Assembly (NCBI RefSeq): GCF_009758125.1
Contig: NZ_WRXO01000001.1
Coordinates: 1,612,001 to 1,676,000 of the forward strand
Source: Chitinophaga oryziterrae
GTDB taxonomy: Bacteria > Bacteroidota > Bacteroidia > Chitinophagales > Chitinophagaceae
Direction of reading: 5' to 3'
DNA: 64,000 bases
Shown here one piece after another: positions 8,820-16,087 of this stretch. The number at the start of each line of letters is the position of its first letter. The first letter of the stretch is position 1. The translations under genes and the position numbers were made by a program. The notes beneath the pieces were generated by a model. That model searched no databases. It saw nothing but the letters and a program-made list of their open reading frames with translations, and had not been told where the DNA came from.

Positions 8820-10496
8820 ATGAAATGTATTGCTATGCTCTTTGCCGCCATGTTAACCGCATTTGCGGCATTAGCGCAAAAAGAAGAACCTTTAGCCAAA
8901 AATGCACTTGAAGCTGAAACAGAGGGAAGGTTACTTGCCCGTTTAGATTATATCCATGCTTTTGCCTATCCATATTTTGGTAAAATGTCCATGTACAATA
9001 ATAAGCCTACGATATATATACCTTATGTGGATGGCGACAGCAACAGGGTCATTGTATGCACCAGTGCTGCTGAGCCAAAGGTAGTATACTCCGTAGCTTT
9101 TACCGAAATGACTAAAACTGCTAATGTGATTACAAGCCATCAGGTTAGAGACTTCACTTCAACAGAGCGTGAGCTTTATACCATGATTGAGCGTACAGTA
9201 CTTGAAGCTAAAAGAGATTCATTTTTTCATTTTCCAGAAAATGCATATGCTAAATTCAGACCCATCATTACACCCTTTGGGCATAAACTTTACTTGTATG
9301 CAGACCCCGTTAAGCATGATAAACTTTACTTTGGTGACGATTTTGTGTTAGAGTTTGACAAGGACAATCGCCTGATGGCTAGAAAACAGCTTCATAAGTA
9401 TGTCTACGATTACGGGTTACACGACAGAAATTTGCCCGACACTGTATTTGGATATCATTCGCATACGCAGGAGGATAACGATGATTTTACCGCAACGGAT
9501 ATTTGTAAAATCCTATATTATCAAACCATAGCCGGATGGAATAATTTTGTTGTTGAGGGGAACCATTTTTTAACCTTCTGGGATTATAAGAAGGACAGGG
9601 CGGTAAGATATGACAAGGACGAATTTGTGGATTATTATACAAATAAGCCTTACCATGGAAAACATCTGGTTCTTGTTCAAACAGAAAGACAGGATAGCGG
9701 CCAAATTCCCTTGACCACCGAAATGCAGCAAATCGCAACAGACGGCCTGTATTTAGCCAATTTATCTACCATTACAATTTTTGCAACCCATCACTCCGCT
9801 AAGCAAGGAAAATTGACCAATCAAAACCTGCACGCTGTTGCTTATATGGAAGGGCATATTTGTAAGCTGGTCTTTTTTAAGGAAGCTAATTTTGGAAAAG
9901 CATTTGCAACGGTAAGCTTTGATGAAAGATATGATTCATCTTATTTGAAAACCGAATATCAAAGCAGAAATTTTACACCATATGAAAGGAAACTGTACCA
10001 AATGTATGTGAGTGCAATTGATGTGATCAAGGATTATAATCTGCAAAAAAGAGATACTTCCGTACATTTTATCATTCAACCTGTAATTTCTGGATCAAGT
10101 AAAAAAGTATATGTAACCACAGAATCCAATGATCCTGGAAAGCTGATCTTTGGAAATGACTTTTATATAGAATTTGCCAAAAATAAAGACTACCTTAAAA
10201 TTATACCTCTTCACAATACCGCTGAATTTTTAACGCAGAGCAACAACATTTCTGCTGATACTTTACTGGGTATTCATTCGCATTTCAATGAAGCAGATGA
10301 TTTTTTAACGGCTACAGACATTAGTAAACTTGCACGTTACCGGTTAAGGGCTGGTTGGTCACATTTTGTTGTAAGGGGCAAAACGCACCTTTGCTTTTGG
10401 AATTTTGAAAAAGCCCAGGTGATATACTGGGATGCTAAGTTGTTCAAAAGTTTGTATACCGGTAAACCTTATCACGGCAAAATCATGTTTCTTTAA
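8820..10496 (+). CDS. Secreted protein made of two JAMM/MPN-like halves
   Basis: The 558-residue protein has a signal peptide (about 1-20, FAALAQ). It consists of two homologous halves, about 70-287 and 338-558. Each half runs through R-x-FT-x-x-ER-x-LY, a GxxFxFx strand pair, G(Y/I)HSH, DDF, TATDI, AGWxxFVV and KPYHGK. The HSH...TATD pattern (H213, H215, T224, D227; H486, H488, T497, D500) resembles the metal-binding JAMM motif HxH-x7-SxxD, with one extra residue and Thr in place of Ser. DUF4329-type toxin domains use a similar motif. It may therefore be a secreted metallopeptidase-like or deamidase-like protein; this is motif reading only. It is monocistronic behind a promoter shared in type with the Cys-peptide gene at 37402. 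Confidence 0.6.
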   Translation: MKCIAMLFAAMLTAFAALAQKEEPLAKNALEAETEGRLLARLDYIHAFAYPYFGKMSMYNNKPTIYIPYVDGDSNRVIVCTSAAEPKVVYSVAFTEMTKTANVITSHQVRDFTSTERELYTMIERTVLEAKRDSFFHFPENAYAKFRPIITPFGHKLYLYADPVKHDKLYFGDDFVLEFDKDNRLMARKQLHKYVYDYGLHDRNLPDTVFGYHSHTQEDNDDFTATDICKILYYQTIAGWNNFVVEGNHFLTFWDYKKDRAVRYDKDEFVDYYTNKPYHGKHLVLVQTERQDSGQIPLTTEMQQIATDGLYLANLSTITIFATHHSAKQGKLTNQNLHAVAYMEGHICKLVFFKEANFGKAFATVSFDERYDSSYLKTEYQSRNFTPYERKLYQMYVSAIDVIKDYNLQKRDTSVHFIIQPVISGSSKKVYVTTESNDPGKLIFGNDFYIEFAKNKDYLKIIPLHNTAEFLTQSNNISADTLLGIHSHFNEADDFLTATDISKLARYRLRAGWSHFVVRGKTHLCFWNFEKAQVIYWDAKLFKSLYTGKPYHGKIMFL

Positions 10497-10560
10497 ACCG
10501 AAAAATGGCTTATCAAAAGTAGGTGCATTTTTCTTAAAGAAAGTTTATTCTGATTGGACA

Positions 10561-10580
10561 GGCTGTAATTTATTACAGCC
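10561..10580 (-). terminator. Hairpin at the 3' end of the DUF6266 gene
   Basis: GGCTGTAAT and ATTACAGCC form a perfect 9-bp palindrome with a TT centre. It overlaps the stop codon of the minus-strand DUF6266 gene. It probably ends that transcript. Confidence 0.5.
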
Positions 10581-11208
10581 TTCCTAAATACAAACTATCC
10601 GTACAGGTAATCCCGTTCTCCGTTTTAAAACTGAGATACGTTTCTATCTCTCCAGCTTCTATAAACTCCACAGGCAAAACCAATGTTTCATTGCCTGTAT
10701 TGCGCTTCGCGCCGCACAGGTTATACACCGAACGCTGTAGGAATGGTGAATAAGCCAGTAGCATAACATGGTCTGTACTGTGTTCATAACTCAGATCAGG
10801 TGTCCAGGTAAAGCGCAGCTCATTGCCTTGCTTTACCACGTTTGGGTGAATACCGTCAGTGCTTAACGGCCCTGCGCTCACCCGTACCTGGCTGTAATCA
10901 ATTTCCAGGTCAGGATATGTACCTGTAAACGCATGCTTTATTTGATAGGCTACTGCTGCGTTATAGGCGGAGTACCGTTTGTCTTTTGCAACCCAGGCAA
11001 AGCCTACTTTTACAAATTCTATACAGGCAGACAGAAATTCATTGATCCTGGTTATTTTCTCTCTGCAGGAGAGTTGTTTGATAGAAGGTGGCTTATGGGT
11101 CATTTGCTTACGGGAACGGATGATTAAGGCGCCCTTGAGCATGTAACCCTCTACGGGGCCGATGGCGCCCGAAAAAGAGCCTAGGATGCCGTTTATTAAC
11201 CTTGCCAT
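10573..11208 (-). CDS. DUF6266 family protein
   Basis: The 211-residue product begins MARLINGILGSFSGAIGPVEGY and continues with KPPSIKQLSCREK. This matches the DUF6266 family, common as multicopy genes in Pedobacter and relatives, with the N-terminal pattern GILG-FSG-(K/A)-G and a following KPPT-Q motif. No signal peptide or membrane segment is visible. The function is unknown. Because of the Gly-rich N-terminus and multicopy habit it has been suspected to be structural or element-associated, but I see nothing that proves this. It lies 73 bp downstream of a paralog on the same strand. Confidence 0.75.
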   Translation of the reverse strand: MARLINGILGSFSGAIGPVEGYMLKGALIIRSRKQMTHKPPSIKQLSCREKITRINEFLSACIEFVKVGFAWVAKDKRYSAYNAAVAYQIKHAFTGTYPDLEIDYSQVRVSAGPLSTDGIHPNVVKQGNELRFTWTPDLSYEHSTDHVMLLAYSPFLQRSVYNLCGAKRNTGNETLVLPVEFIEAGEIETYLSFKTENGITCTDSLYLGRL

Positions 11209-11281
11209 GTGTTTGGGTTTTGTTGGTTATAAAAAGAACCACTGCACATTAACCCTGTTTAACCTACAGTGGATCTATTCA

Positions 11282-11923
11282 TTAAATCACCGCGACGCTG
11301 CCTGCGTATTGGCTGTTGCTCACTACGCCGGTGACAGAAGCCAGGGCCAGGAAACAATAAACATCGTCAGGTGCAAAATTTGCTGGCAATTGCAGCGTAA
11401 AAGTGAGTGTGGAACGCAGGGCAGCTTGGGTTAACACCACGTATTGCTGCTTTGTAGGATTGTACACCAAAATGGACAACTGATCTGTGGGCTTGTTCAG
11501 TTTTGTTGTGTTTTGGCTCACTGTCCAGGTAAATTTAAGTTTGGCCCCTGCCAAGGCTTCTACTTCTACGTCAGAAACGCCGTACAGTTTACCTCTGCTA
11601 TAAGAAAAATGAGGGTAATCAATAGAAAATAAAGGTGATACACCTGTAATGGCATGATCTAAGTTGTAAGCAATTGCTGCATTCATTGCACTGAGCTTCA
11701 TTGTATGTGCGGCAAAGCCTATGTCGAGTAAATCGCCTATATAGCTGCAAAAATTAACGATCAGGGCAAACTTGCTCCGCTGGTCTAACTGCTTCTGGGT
11801 GGGTGGTTTTTTAGAGGGTATTGGTCTGGAGGTAATTACAAACTGTCCTTTTACATAGCGCCCTACTAAGCCTCCGGTTTTACCGGAAAAGCCTGAAAAC
11901 GGGCCTTTAAATTGAGTTCCCAT
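11282..11923 (-). CDS. DUF6266 family protein (paralog)
   Basis: The 213-residue product begins MGTQFKGPFSGFSGKTGGLVG and then KKPPTQKQLDQRSKF, the diagnostic N-terminal blocks of DUF6266. It shares with its neighbour the central segments YNAAVAYQIKHA/MNAAIAYNLDHA, (T)GTYP/TGVSP, IDY and LRFTWT/LKFTWT. Overall identity is modest, so the duplication is old. It is probably the first gene of a two-gene unit reading leftward. Function unknown. Confidence 0.75.
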   Translation of the reverse strand: MGTQFKGPFSGFSGKTGGLVGRYVKGQFVITSRPIPSKKPPTQKQLDQRSKFALIVNFCSYIGDLLDIGFAAHTMKLSAMNAAIAYNLDHAITGVSPLFSIDYPHFSYSRGKLYGVSDVEVEALAGAKLKFTWTVSQNTTKLNKPTDQLSILVYNPTKQQYVVLTQAALRSTLTFTLQLPANFAPDDVYCFLALASVTGVVSNSQYAGSVAVI

Positions 11924-12142
11924 AACATATTTTTTTTAAAAGGTTACAAATAAGTAGCCCTTAGCATTACAGGGAATGCCAATAACACCCTTTCTTGGGG
12001 CTAGGTTGATCATAGGTTGAACGTGGGTTGATCGTAGATTGATGGTGTTTAGCCGCTGAATTGTTCTGGTATGACCGGGTTACGATTGTAAAACGGAGTA
12101 GGAACACTAAATGTTACAACATAGAAATAAGGGCTGGAGTGT

Positions 12143-12150
12143 TACCTTTG
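12143..12150 (+). promoter_or_regulatory. Candidate -7 element (TAnnTTTG)
   Basis: TACCTTTG matches the Bacteroidota -7 consensus and lies 53 bp before the gene at 12204. No clear -33 TTTG is seen at the expected distance, so support is partial. Confidence 0.35.
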
Positions 12151-12203
12151 TGCATTTACCGCAACGATGATTACCTTCAACATCAGATATTCAATTTTCG
12201 TTC

Positions 12204-12773
12204 ATGGTATTCTCAGAAAAAAAAGCGAACAAGGTTATAAAGGACTTTAATTTAGCTGAACAAACGATTAAGACCTGGCGCCATAGGGGCAACATCCCTG
12301 TAAAGTACAATAGTGGTATTGTAAAGCATAAAATTGAAAAGCCAAACGAAATACAGGGAGCTGCATCGTTAAAGAAAATCCTGGCAGATAAAAAACTAAA
12401 ATGTACCCATATTTGCGCCTTGGCCAATGTCAAATATTACATGTTTCGCGACTATGCCTGTCAGGGAGGGCCATTGAGCAGAGAAGATTTCATCAGTCTA
12501 AAAAAGGCGGTAAACACGATCCGTATGGAATTAAAGCGTTCTCTATTGAATTTAGAGCAATATGAAGAGCCTAATTTAAAGACATTAACAGCGCTTAAAG
12601 AGCTGTTTACCCGTAAAGAGGTCAACTGGTTACGTTTTTTTAACACTGATCAAAAACTGTATGATAAGTTCCGGAGTTGGAAGAACAACAAGCGGGAAAC
12701 TTTTCCTCTTGAGGTAAAGGAAGAACTGATGACTTGTATGCTTGTTTTTCTGGCCGAAACGGCCGTTTATTAG
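12204..12773 (+). CDS. Hypothetical protein, possibly DNA-binding
   Basis: The 189-residue product is strongly basic (many Lys and Arg) and mostly helical. Residues 10-35 (KVIKDFNLAEQTIKTWRHRG) look like a helix-turn-helix in which ETIKTWRHRG-type residues recognise DNA, as in small regulators of mobile elements. A second segment near 65-95 (CTHICALANVKYYMFRDY) could be a further helical bundle. No family is recognised. It is a single gene between the DUF6266 pair and the repeat-rich patch at 12.8-13.2 kb. The regulatory role is inference. Confidence 0.5.
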   Translation: MVFSEKKANKVIKDFNLAEQTIKTWRHRGNIPVKYNSGIVKHKIEKPNEIQGAASLKKILADKKLKCTHICALANVKYYMFRDYACQGGPLSREDFISLKKAVNTIRMELKRSLLNLEQYEEPNLKTLTALKELFTRKEVNWLRFFNTDQKLYDKFRSWKNNKRETFPLEVKEELMTCMLVFLAETAVY

Positions 12774-12829
12774 AGGGGAAATTAGAATAGGGTTTAAAAG
12801 GTGCTGTTCAATCCTTCTTTTATTGGAAA

Positions 12830-12849
12830 TTGCTTAAAAGTTTAAGCAA
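12830..12849. repeat. Perfect 9-bp inverted repeat
   Basis: TTGCTTAAA and TTTAAGCAA are separated by AG. The repeat lies just downstream of the first TTCAATCC unit. Confidence 0.6.
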
Positions 12850-12953
12850 CCAGACCAGCCTTTTGAAACAGCAATAGCTTCAATCCTTCTTTTAATGGAA
12901 CCTAAAGCTCAATGATCATTTCTTCAATCCTTCTTGTCCTGGATTTAAAAAAT

Positions 12954-12993
12954 GTCCTGAGTTTAGAGCAATAAATATACTTAAACTCAGGAC
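12954..12993. repeat. Perfect 12-bp inverted repeat
   Basis: GTCCTGAGTTTA (12954-12965) pairs with TAAACTCAGGAC (12982-12993) across a 16-nt loop. No T-tract follows on either strand, so an RNA structure or protein-binding site is as likely as a terminator. Confidence 0.65.
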
Positions 12994-13028
12994 GTTCCAT
13001 AATGGTACAATTAAATTTTTGATACAAT

Positions 13029-13074
13029 TTGTCACAGATATGACTACGTTGTTGTCACAAATACGACTATGTTG
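13029..13074 (+). repeat. Two 23-bp imperfect tandem repeats
   Basis: The copies TTGTCACAGATATGACTACG... (13029-13051) and TTGTCACAAATACGACTATG... (13052-13074) differ at three positions. The second runs straight into a TTTCAATTCCCT unit. Confidence 0.65.
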
Positions 13075-13106
13075 TTTCAATTCCCTAGAGGGTGCAATTA
13101 ATTATC

Positions 13107-13184
13107 AACGATAGTTAGTGTAAAGAGCTAAAATCAGCACTTTGATTTTCAATTCCCTGATGGTACGATTAATAGCTATCGTTG
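13107..13184. repeat. 9-bp inverted repeat around the last CRISPR-like unit
   Basis: CAACGATAG (13107-13115) and CTATCGTTG (13176-13184) are perfect complements. They bracket the last TTTCAATTCCCT unit. Confidence 0.5.
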
Positions 13185-13379
13185 TTTTTGAAAGGAACTT
13201 TCTTCCTTGTTTTTCAAATGTACATTAGGAATTTAATATCACCAATTATTTTTTTTAGCCATTAAAGTGCTGGGCCTTAATAGAAATACAAAGGCATAAG
13301 GTAATTTAAATACTAAAAAAAATTAGCAAAATATGAGGTGTTGAGTTAGTTTTGAGGTATATTTATTTGCAATTGCGGT

Positions 13380-13868
13380 ATGGAAATTTACAAGCCTATT
13401 CATTTGTTAAATAAGGAGTTGTTGGACCGCATGATCAGCAGCGGTTACCAGTATTTTATCCGTCAAAAGATGTCTGGTGGGCGGGGCTATTTCATTGGCT
13501 ATATGAAAGCGGTACTGATCCTTACGCATTATAAGGATAAAAAGGAAGCCTTACAGCACCTGGTTGACATACAGGGGATAGATCACCGTAAGCTATATGA
13601 TACGAATAACGATACTGACCTGCAAAACCTTTATGCTATGTCTGCACAGCCGGAAGGTTACGCGGTTTTCACCTCCTTACTTGATCCTGATACCTGGACG
13701 CCACCCACAAATTTTGAAGAGAAAATGTACAAATATTTACAGGCCAGAAATATTCAGGCTAATAAAGATGAGCTGAGAGGTATACCGGAGTTTGTTCAGG
13801 GGATATTGTTTGTTGATATTTATACAGGAGCGGAAATTATAAGGGTTCCGTTTCATGATGTGCGGTAG
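13380..13868 (+). CDS. Hypothetical protein
   Basis: The 162-residue soluble protein has no signal peptide and no family that I recognise. Its first half is basic and helical (MEIYKPIHLLNKELLDRMI, RQKMSGGRGYFIGYMKAVL); the second half is acidic and ends in a beta-rich segment (FVQGILFVDIYTGAEIIRV). Codon use and an ATG placed after a plausible AT-rich upstream region support a real gene. It converges on a RadC-like gene and shares a bidirectional terminator with it. It is probably accessory to the mobile region. Confidence 0.5.
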   Translation: MEIYKPIHLLNKELLDRMISSGYQYFIRQKMSGGRGYFIGYMKAVLILTHYKDKKEALQHLVDIQGIDHRKLYDTNNDTDLQNLYAMSAQPEGYAVFTSLLDPDTWTPPTNFEEKMYKYLQARNIQANKDELRGIPEFVQGILFVDIYTGAEIIRVPFHDVR

Positions 13869-13908
13869 GGCTGAATATTTTTATGTAATGTTAGCGTATG
13901 GAAATAAA

Positions 13909-13938
13909 ATGCGGTGCAATACTTACACTGCACCGCAT
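13909..13938. terminator. Bidirectional hairpin terminator
   Basis: ATGCGGTGCA (13909-13918) and TGCACCGCAT (13929-13938) form a perfect 10-bp stem. It lies between the convergent genes ending at 13868 and 13945. A similar core (TGCA-TACTTACAC-TGCA) occurs near 8613-8632. Confidence 0.7.
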
Positions 13939-13944
13939 AGGTGA

Positions 13945-14424
13945 TTAAATTACATATCCTTCTTCTACAAGGGAACAATATCTTTCGGTAGTAATAATAA
14001 GGTGATCGACGACAGTGATATCTAAGAGTTTACCTGCATCGATCATTTTTTTAGTCATTGCAATATCACTGGCACTTGGGATTGTATTGCCAGAAGGGTG
14101 ATTGTGGGCTAAAATGATGCGGGTTGCATTAGCTTTCAAAGCAGCAGCAAATAAGGTTCTAAAATCCATTGTACAACTGGTGGCAGAACCTGATGTTAGG
14201 TGTATTACCCCCAAAACCCTGCTGCCTTGGTTCATTAAAATCACTACAATTTTTTCGGATAATTCTATGGTATCCATATCCCATATCTTTAACAAAAGTT
14301 CGTATGCATTTTGAGAATTTGTTAGTAATGGCCTCATAGATGGCTTTACTTTGTTGTGGTAACTGAGTTTAATTTCGCAAATGGTATTCAGATCATTCAG
14401 GTTCATTGTGCATTCCATAATCAT
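13945..14424 (-). CDS. radC: RadC-like JAB-domain protein
   Basis: The 159-residue product is the JAB/MPN+ domain of the RadC family. It has an N-terminal glutamate in the IELSEKIVV strand and the full metal motif HNHPSGNTIPSASD (HxHP-x-SxxD). The helix-hairpin-helix part of full chromosomal RadC is absent, as in the short RadC-like proteins typical of integrative elements and genomic islands. The biochemical function of these is unsettled; a role in DNA repair or in element biology has been proposed. The start could also be the ATG at 14418 or 14406. It is divergent from a 108-bp hairpin and the Rpn-like fragment. Confidence 0.88.
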   Translation of the reverse strand: MIMECTMNLNDLNTICEIKLSYHNKVKPSMRPLLTNSQNAYELLLKIWDMDTIELSEKIVVILMNQGSRVLGVIHLTSGSATSCTMDFRTLFAAALKANATRIILAHNHPSGNTIPSASDIAMTKKMIDAGKLLDITVVDHLIITTERYCSLVEEGYVI

Positions 14425-14455
14425 TGTTTTATTTTTTTAATGAATTATGGAAGGC

Positions 14456-14563
14456 GTTTCGGAAAAAGGGGACCCAGGCCAAAAAGCAACGCAAATTAAT
14501 GCTGTCTTTTCTGACAGCGTTCATTGCGGAATTTTTTGGCCGCTCAGAACCCTTTTTTCGAAC
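14456..14563. repeat. 108-bp imperfect hairpin (MITE-like or structured element)
   Basis: The outer arms GTTTCGGAAAAAGGG and CCCTTTTTTCGAAC, the middle GGCCAAAAA/TTTTTTGGCC, and the inner AATGCTGTC/GACAGCGTT all pair in register around a TTTTCT loop. One long stem with bulges results. It lies in the divergent gap between the RadC-like gene and the Rpn-like fragment. The end bases do not fit an integron attC site. A small MITE, an element-end or oriT-like structure, or a regulatory RNA are possible. Confidence 0.5.
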
Positions 14564-14700
14564 TTTGTGTAATAATTGATAAAAAAAACTGACCTATAGA
14601 ACCACTTTAATTTATTCTTGTTGAATTTTTTATTAATTATTGTGTAAATTTTGATCTTTCATATTTCTATATATACATTGGCGGTATTAGAGAAAAATAA

Positions 14701-15177
14701 ATGGAAGAAAAACCAAAAACAACATTACAACAAGGCCATCAGGAGATAGTGCTTGTAGAACCTACAGCTAGAAAGACCAGGTACATTGACCCCAAAACAG
14801 AATTACAAACAGATCAGGACCGCTGGTTGTATATGTTAAAGAATTTAGAGAACTTAGATCATATTCCACTAGCGTGGAGTGACAAACCAGAATTTGTAAA
14901 ATTATTAGAGATAGCAGAAGTTAGTAATTTAACCCCGGAAGAAATGACCGCATACGAACACGATTTAAAAATGCTTAGAGACGAGCATAATACTAGAGAA
15001 TATGCCATTGAACAGGGCATTGAAGCAGCGGTTGGTGCAGCAGTTGAAGCAGCAGTTGAAGCAGCAAATGATGAAAAAGCTACTGAAGTAGCATTTAGGC
15101 TAAAACAGAAAGGAGTAAGTTACGATATCATAGTTGAGGCAACTGATCTTACACTAGAACAGATAGAAAAGCTGTAG
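14701..15177 (+). CDS. Rpn/PD-(D/E)XK transposase-family protein, nuclease domain missing
   Basis: The 158-residue product matches the C-terminal tail of Rpn-type PD-(D/E)XK nuclease family proteins. Seen in order are DRWLYMLKNLENLDHIP, a predicted helix LLEIAEVSNLTPEEMTAYE, a charged linker rich in Ala/Glu/Val repeats (EAAVGAAVEAAVEAA), and the terminal domain VAFRLKQKGVSYDIIVEATDLTLEQIEKL. The upstream nuclease core is absent; residues 1-37 are unlike it. Either this is a decayed gene that has kept a start, or a stand-alone tail protein. Intragenic in-frame starts producing just this C-terminal part are known in the Rpn family, so function without the nuclease is conceivable. Confidence 0.6.
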   Translation: MEEKPKTTLQQGHQEIVLVEPTARKTRYIDPKTELQTDQDRWLYMLKNLENLDHIPLAWSDKPEFVKLLEIAEVSNLTPEEMTAYEHDLKMLRDEHNTREYAIEQGIEAAVGAAVEAAVEAANDEKATEVAFRLKQKGVSYDIIVEATDLTLEQIEKL

Positions 15178-15215
15178 AGTTTTTAATAGGCGATAGGAAG
15201 TTTTTCAGTCATATA

Positions 15216-15250
15216 AAAAGCCTGGTCATGTTTAATGACACAGGCTCTTT
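15216..15250 (+). terminator. Hairpin terminator after the Rpn-like gene
   Basis: AAAAAGCCTGGTCAT pairs with ATGACACAGGCTCTTT around GTTTA, with two mismatches. It lies 39 bp after the stop. Confidence 0.6.
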
Positions 15251-15282
15251 ATAAATTATAGCGGAGTAAATGAAAAAACAAC

Positions 15283-15705
15283 TTATAAAAATATCCCCCT
15301 CCGGTTCACTTCATTGATCAGTTCAAAATCAGAGAACCGATAAATAGGATGGTTACTGTCTATCAGCTCATCATCTGCAAACTCATTTTTTGCAAAAAAG
15401 GCTTTGATTTCATCCCAAAAATCTATTGCCCATTTTTGACTATGTTCAACCACTTCCAAAGATGTTGCGGTGCCATTTGGGTTTAAAGTAAACAAGGTGT
15501 ACACCTTCTCTGGTATTTGTCCAGTTCTAATTTTGCAGTCTAAATATAATTTGTCGGTATCGAACCAACCTTTTTTGTCACTTGCTATAATCTTACCCTT
15601 AATGCTTTCTTCGGTTGTAAATGCGGTTTCCAGTCCAGTAACTTCTACTGTCCAGCCCTCAACGCTACGGTCAAAATAAACGGATGGATTAAATTGTATT
15701 CTCAT
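15283..15705 (-). CDS. Hypothetical protein
   Basis: This is a 140-residue soluble protein with an acidic C-terminal half and no signal peptide. Strand-rich first half (MRIQFNPSVYFDRSVEGWTVEVTG) and a helical segment IDFWDEIKAFFAK are seen; no family is recognised. It is a single gene, convergent with the Rpn-like fragment. The region upstream (15706-16069) holds an unrelated promoter-terminator pair. Confidence 0.5.
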   Translation of the reverse strand: MRIQFNPSVYFDRSVEGWTVEVTGLETAFTTEESIKGKIIASDKKGWFDTDKLYLDCKIRTGQIPEKVYTLFTLNPNGTATSLEVVEHSQKWAIDFWDEIKAFFAKNEFADDELIDSNHPIYRFSDFELINEVNRRGIFL

Positions 15706-15789
15706 TGATCTAAATAATTTAATGATGGTTGGGCCGCAATTTATATCAGAAATGGAAACGGAAATCCGATTTTAGCCTATTTTTTTGGT

Positions 15790-15835
15790 TTAACCTGGTA
15801 TTAACTTATTTCAGTAAAAGATGGTTTATATTCAC
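15790..15835 (+). promoter_or_regulatory. TTAAC-N6-TTAAC promoter motif, third copy
   Basis: TTAACCTGGTATTAAC (15790-15805) differs from the 8709 and 37301 copies at two spacer positions and keeps both TTAAC pentamers. A TATATTC -7-like element follows at 15827, the same 37-bp offset as at 8709. Confidence 0.4.
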
Positions 15836-15902
15836 TCTGATATGGGTTGTATTTCCCCAATTTAAGTTATGATCCATAGTTCTTGCTTTCAAATGAACAA
15901 TT

Positions 15903-15931
15903 GGGCTGCCCAAAAAGGCGGCCCTTTTTTT
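15903..15931 (+). terminator. Rho-independent terminator without an upstream gene
   Basis: GGGCTGCC pairs with GGCGGCCC around CAAAAA, followed by seven T. It is oriented to the right, but no plus-strand gene ends here. Confidence 0.7.
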
Positions 15932-16087
15932 ATTCCTTGGTCAAAACTTATAGGTTGGATGATATGTTTATTTATAAGGGACTGCTTTAATATTAACTTT
16001 ATACTACCTCTTGTTTTTAGCACATATAACATCTAAATTTGATGTATTCTTTATGGCATGCTAATGTGATTGTCTAATATTGAACTG

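Larger units (their letters stand above)
12806..13173 (+). CRISPR. Degenerate CRISPR-like repeat units (no cas genes)
   Basis: Units starting TTCAATCCTTCTT and ending near TGGA lie at 12807, 12879 and 12923. Units TTTCAATTCCCT...GGT(A/G)C(G/A)ATTAAT lie at 13075 and 13147, with a partial unit near 12994-13013 (TTCCATAATGGTACAATTA). Spacing is 72 bp for the first pair of each family, which fits about 30-bp repeats with about 40-bp spacers. The TTTCAAT(T/C)CC core resembles type I-B/III repeats. The third interval is 44 bp, repeats diverge strongly, and no cas gene is in the window. This would be a decayed array at best; a non-CRISPR repeat family is a fair alternative. Confidence 0.3.
12774..13379. 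other. 606-bp repeat-rich non-coding patch
   Basis: No gene is present. The patch is a mosaic of short repeats. Three units begin TTCAATCCTTCTT (12807, 12879, 12923) and two begin TTTCAATTCCCT (13075, 13147). Within each family the first two units are 72 bp apart. There are also two 23-bp tandem repeats and three inverted repeats, listed separately. Confidence 0.6.
15706..16087. other. Intergenic region with a candidate small-RNA unit
   Basis: No protein gene is seen. A promoter-like TTAAC-N6-TTAAC motif (15790) is followed by a strong terminator (15903-15931) on the same strand with no ORF between them. The remaining bases to 16087 hold the 5' region of the sigma factor gene. Confidence 0.45.

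Noticed and set aside
12806..13173. Functional CRISPR array
   Set aside because: Repeats diverge too much, one interval is 44 bp, and no cas genes are in the window. It is kept only as a decayed or CRISPR-like patch.
14456..14563. Integron attC site
   Set aside because: The ends read GTTTCGG and TTCGAAC, opposite to the RYYYAAC...GTTRRRY order of attC. No integron integrase is in the window.
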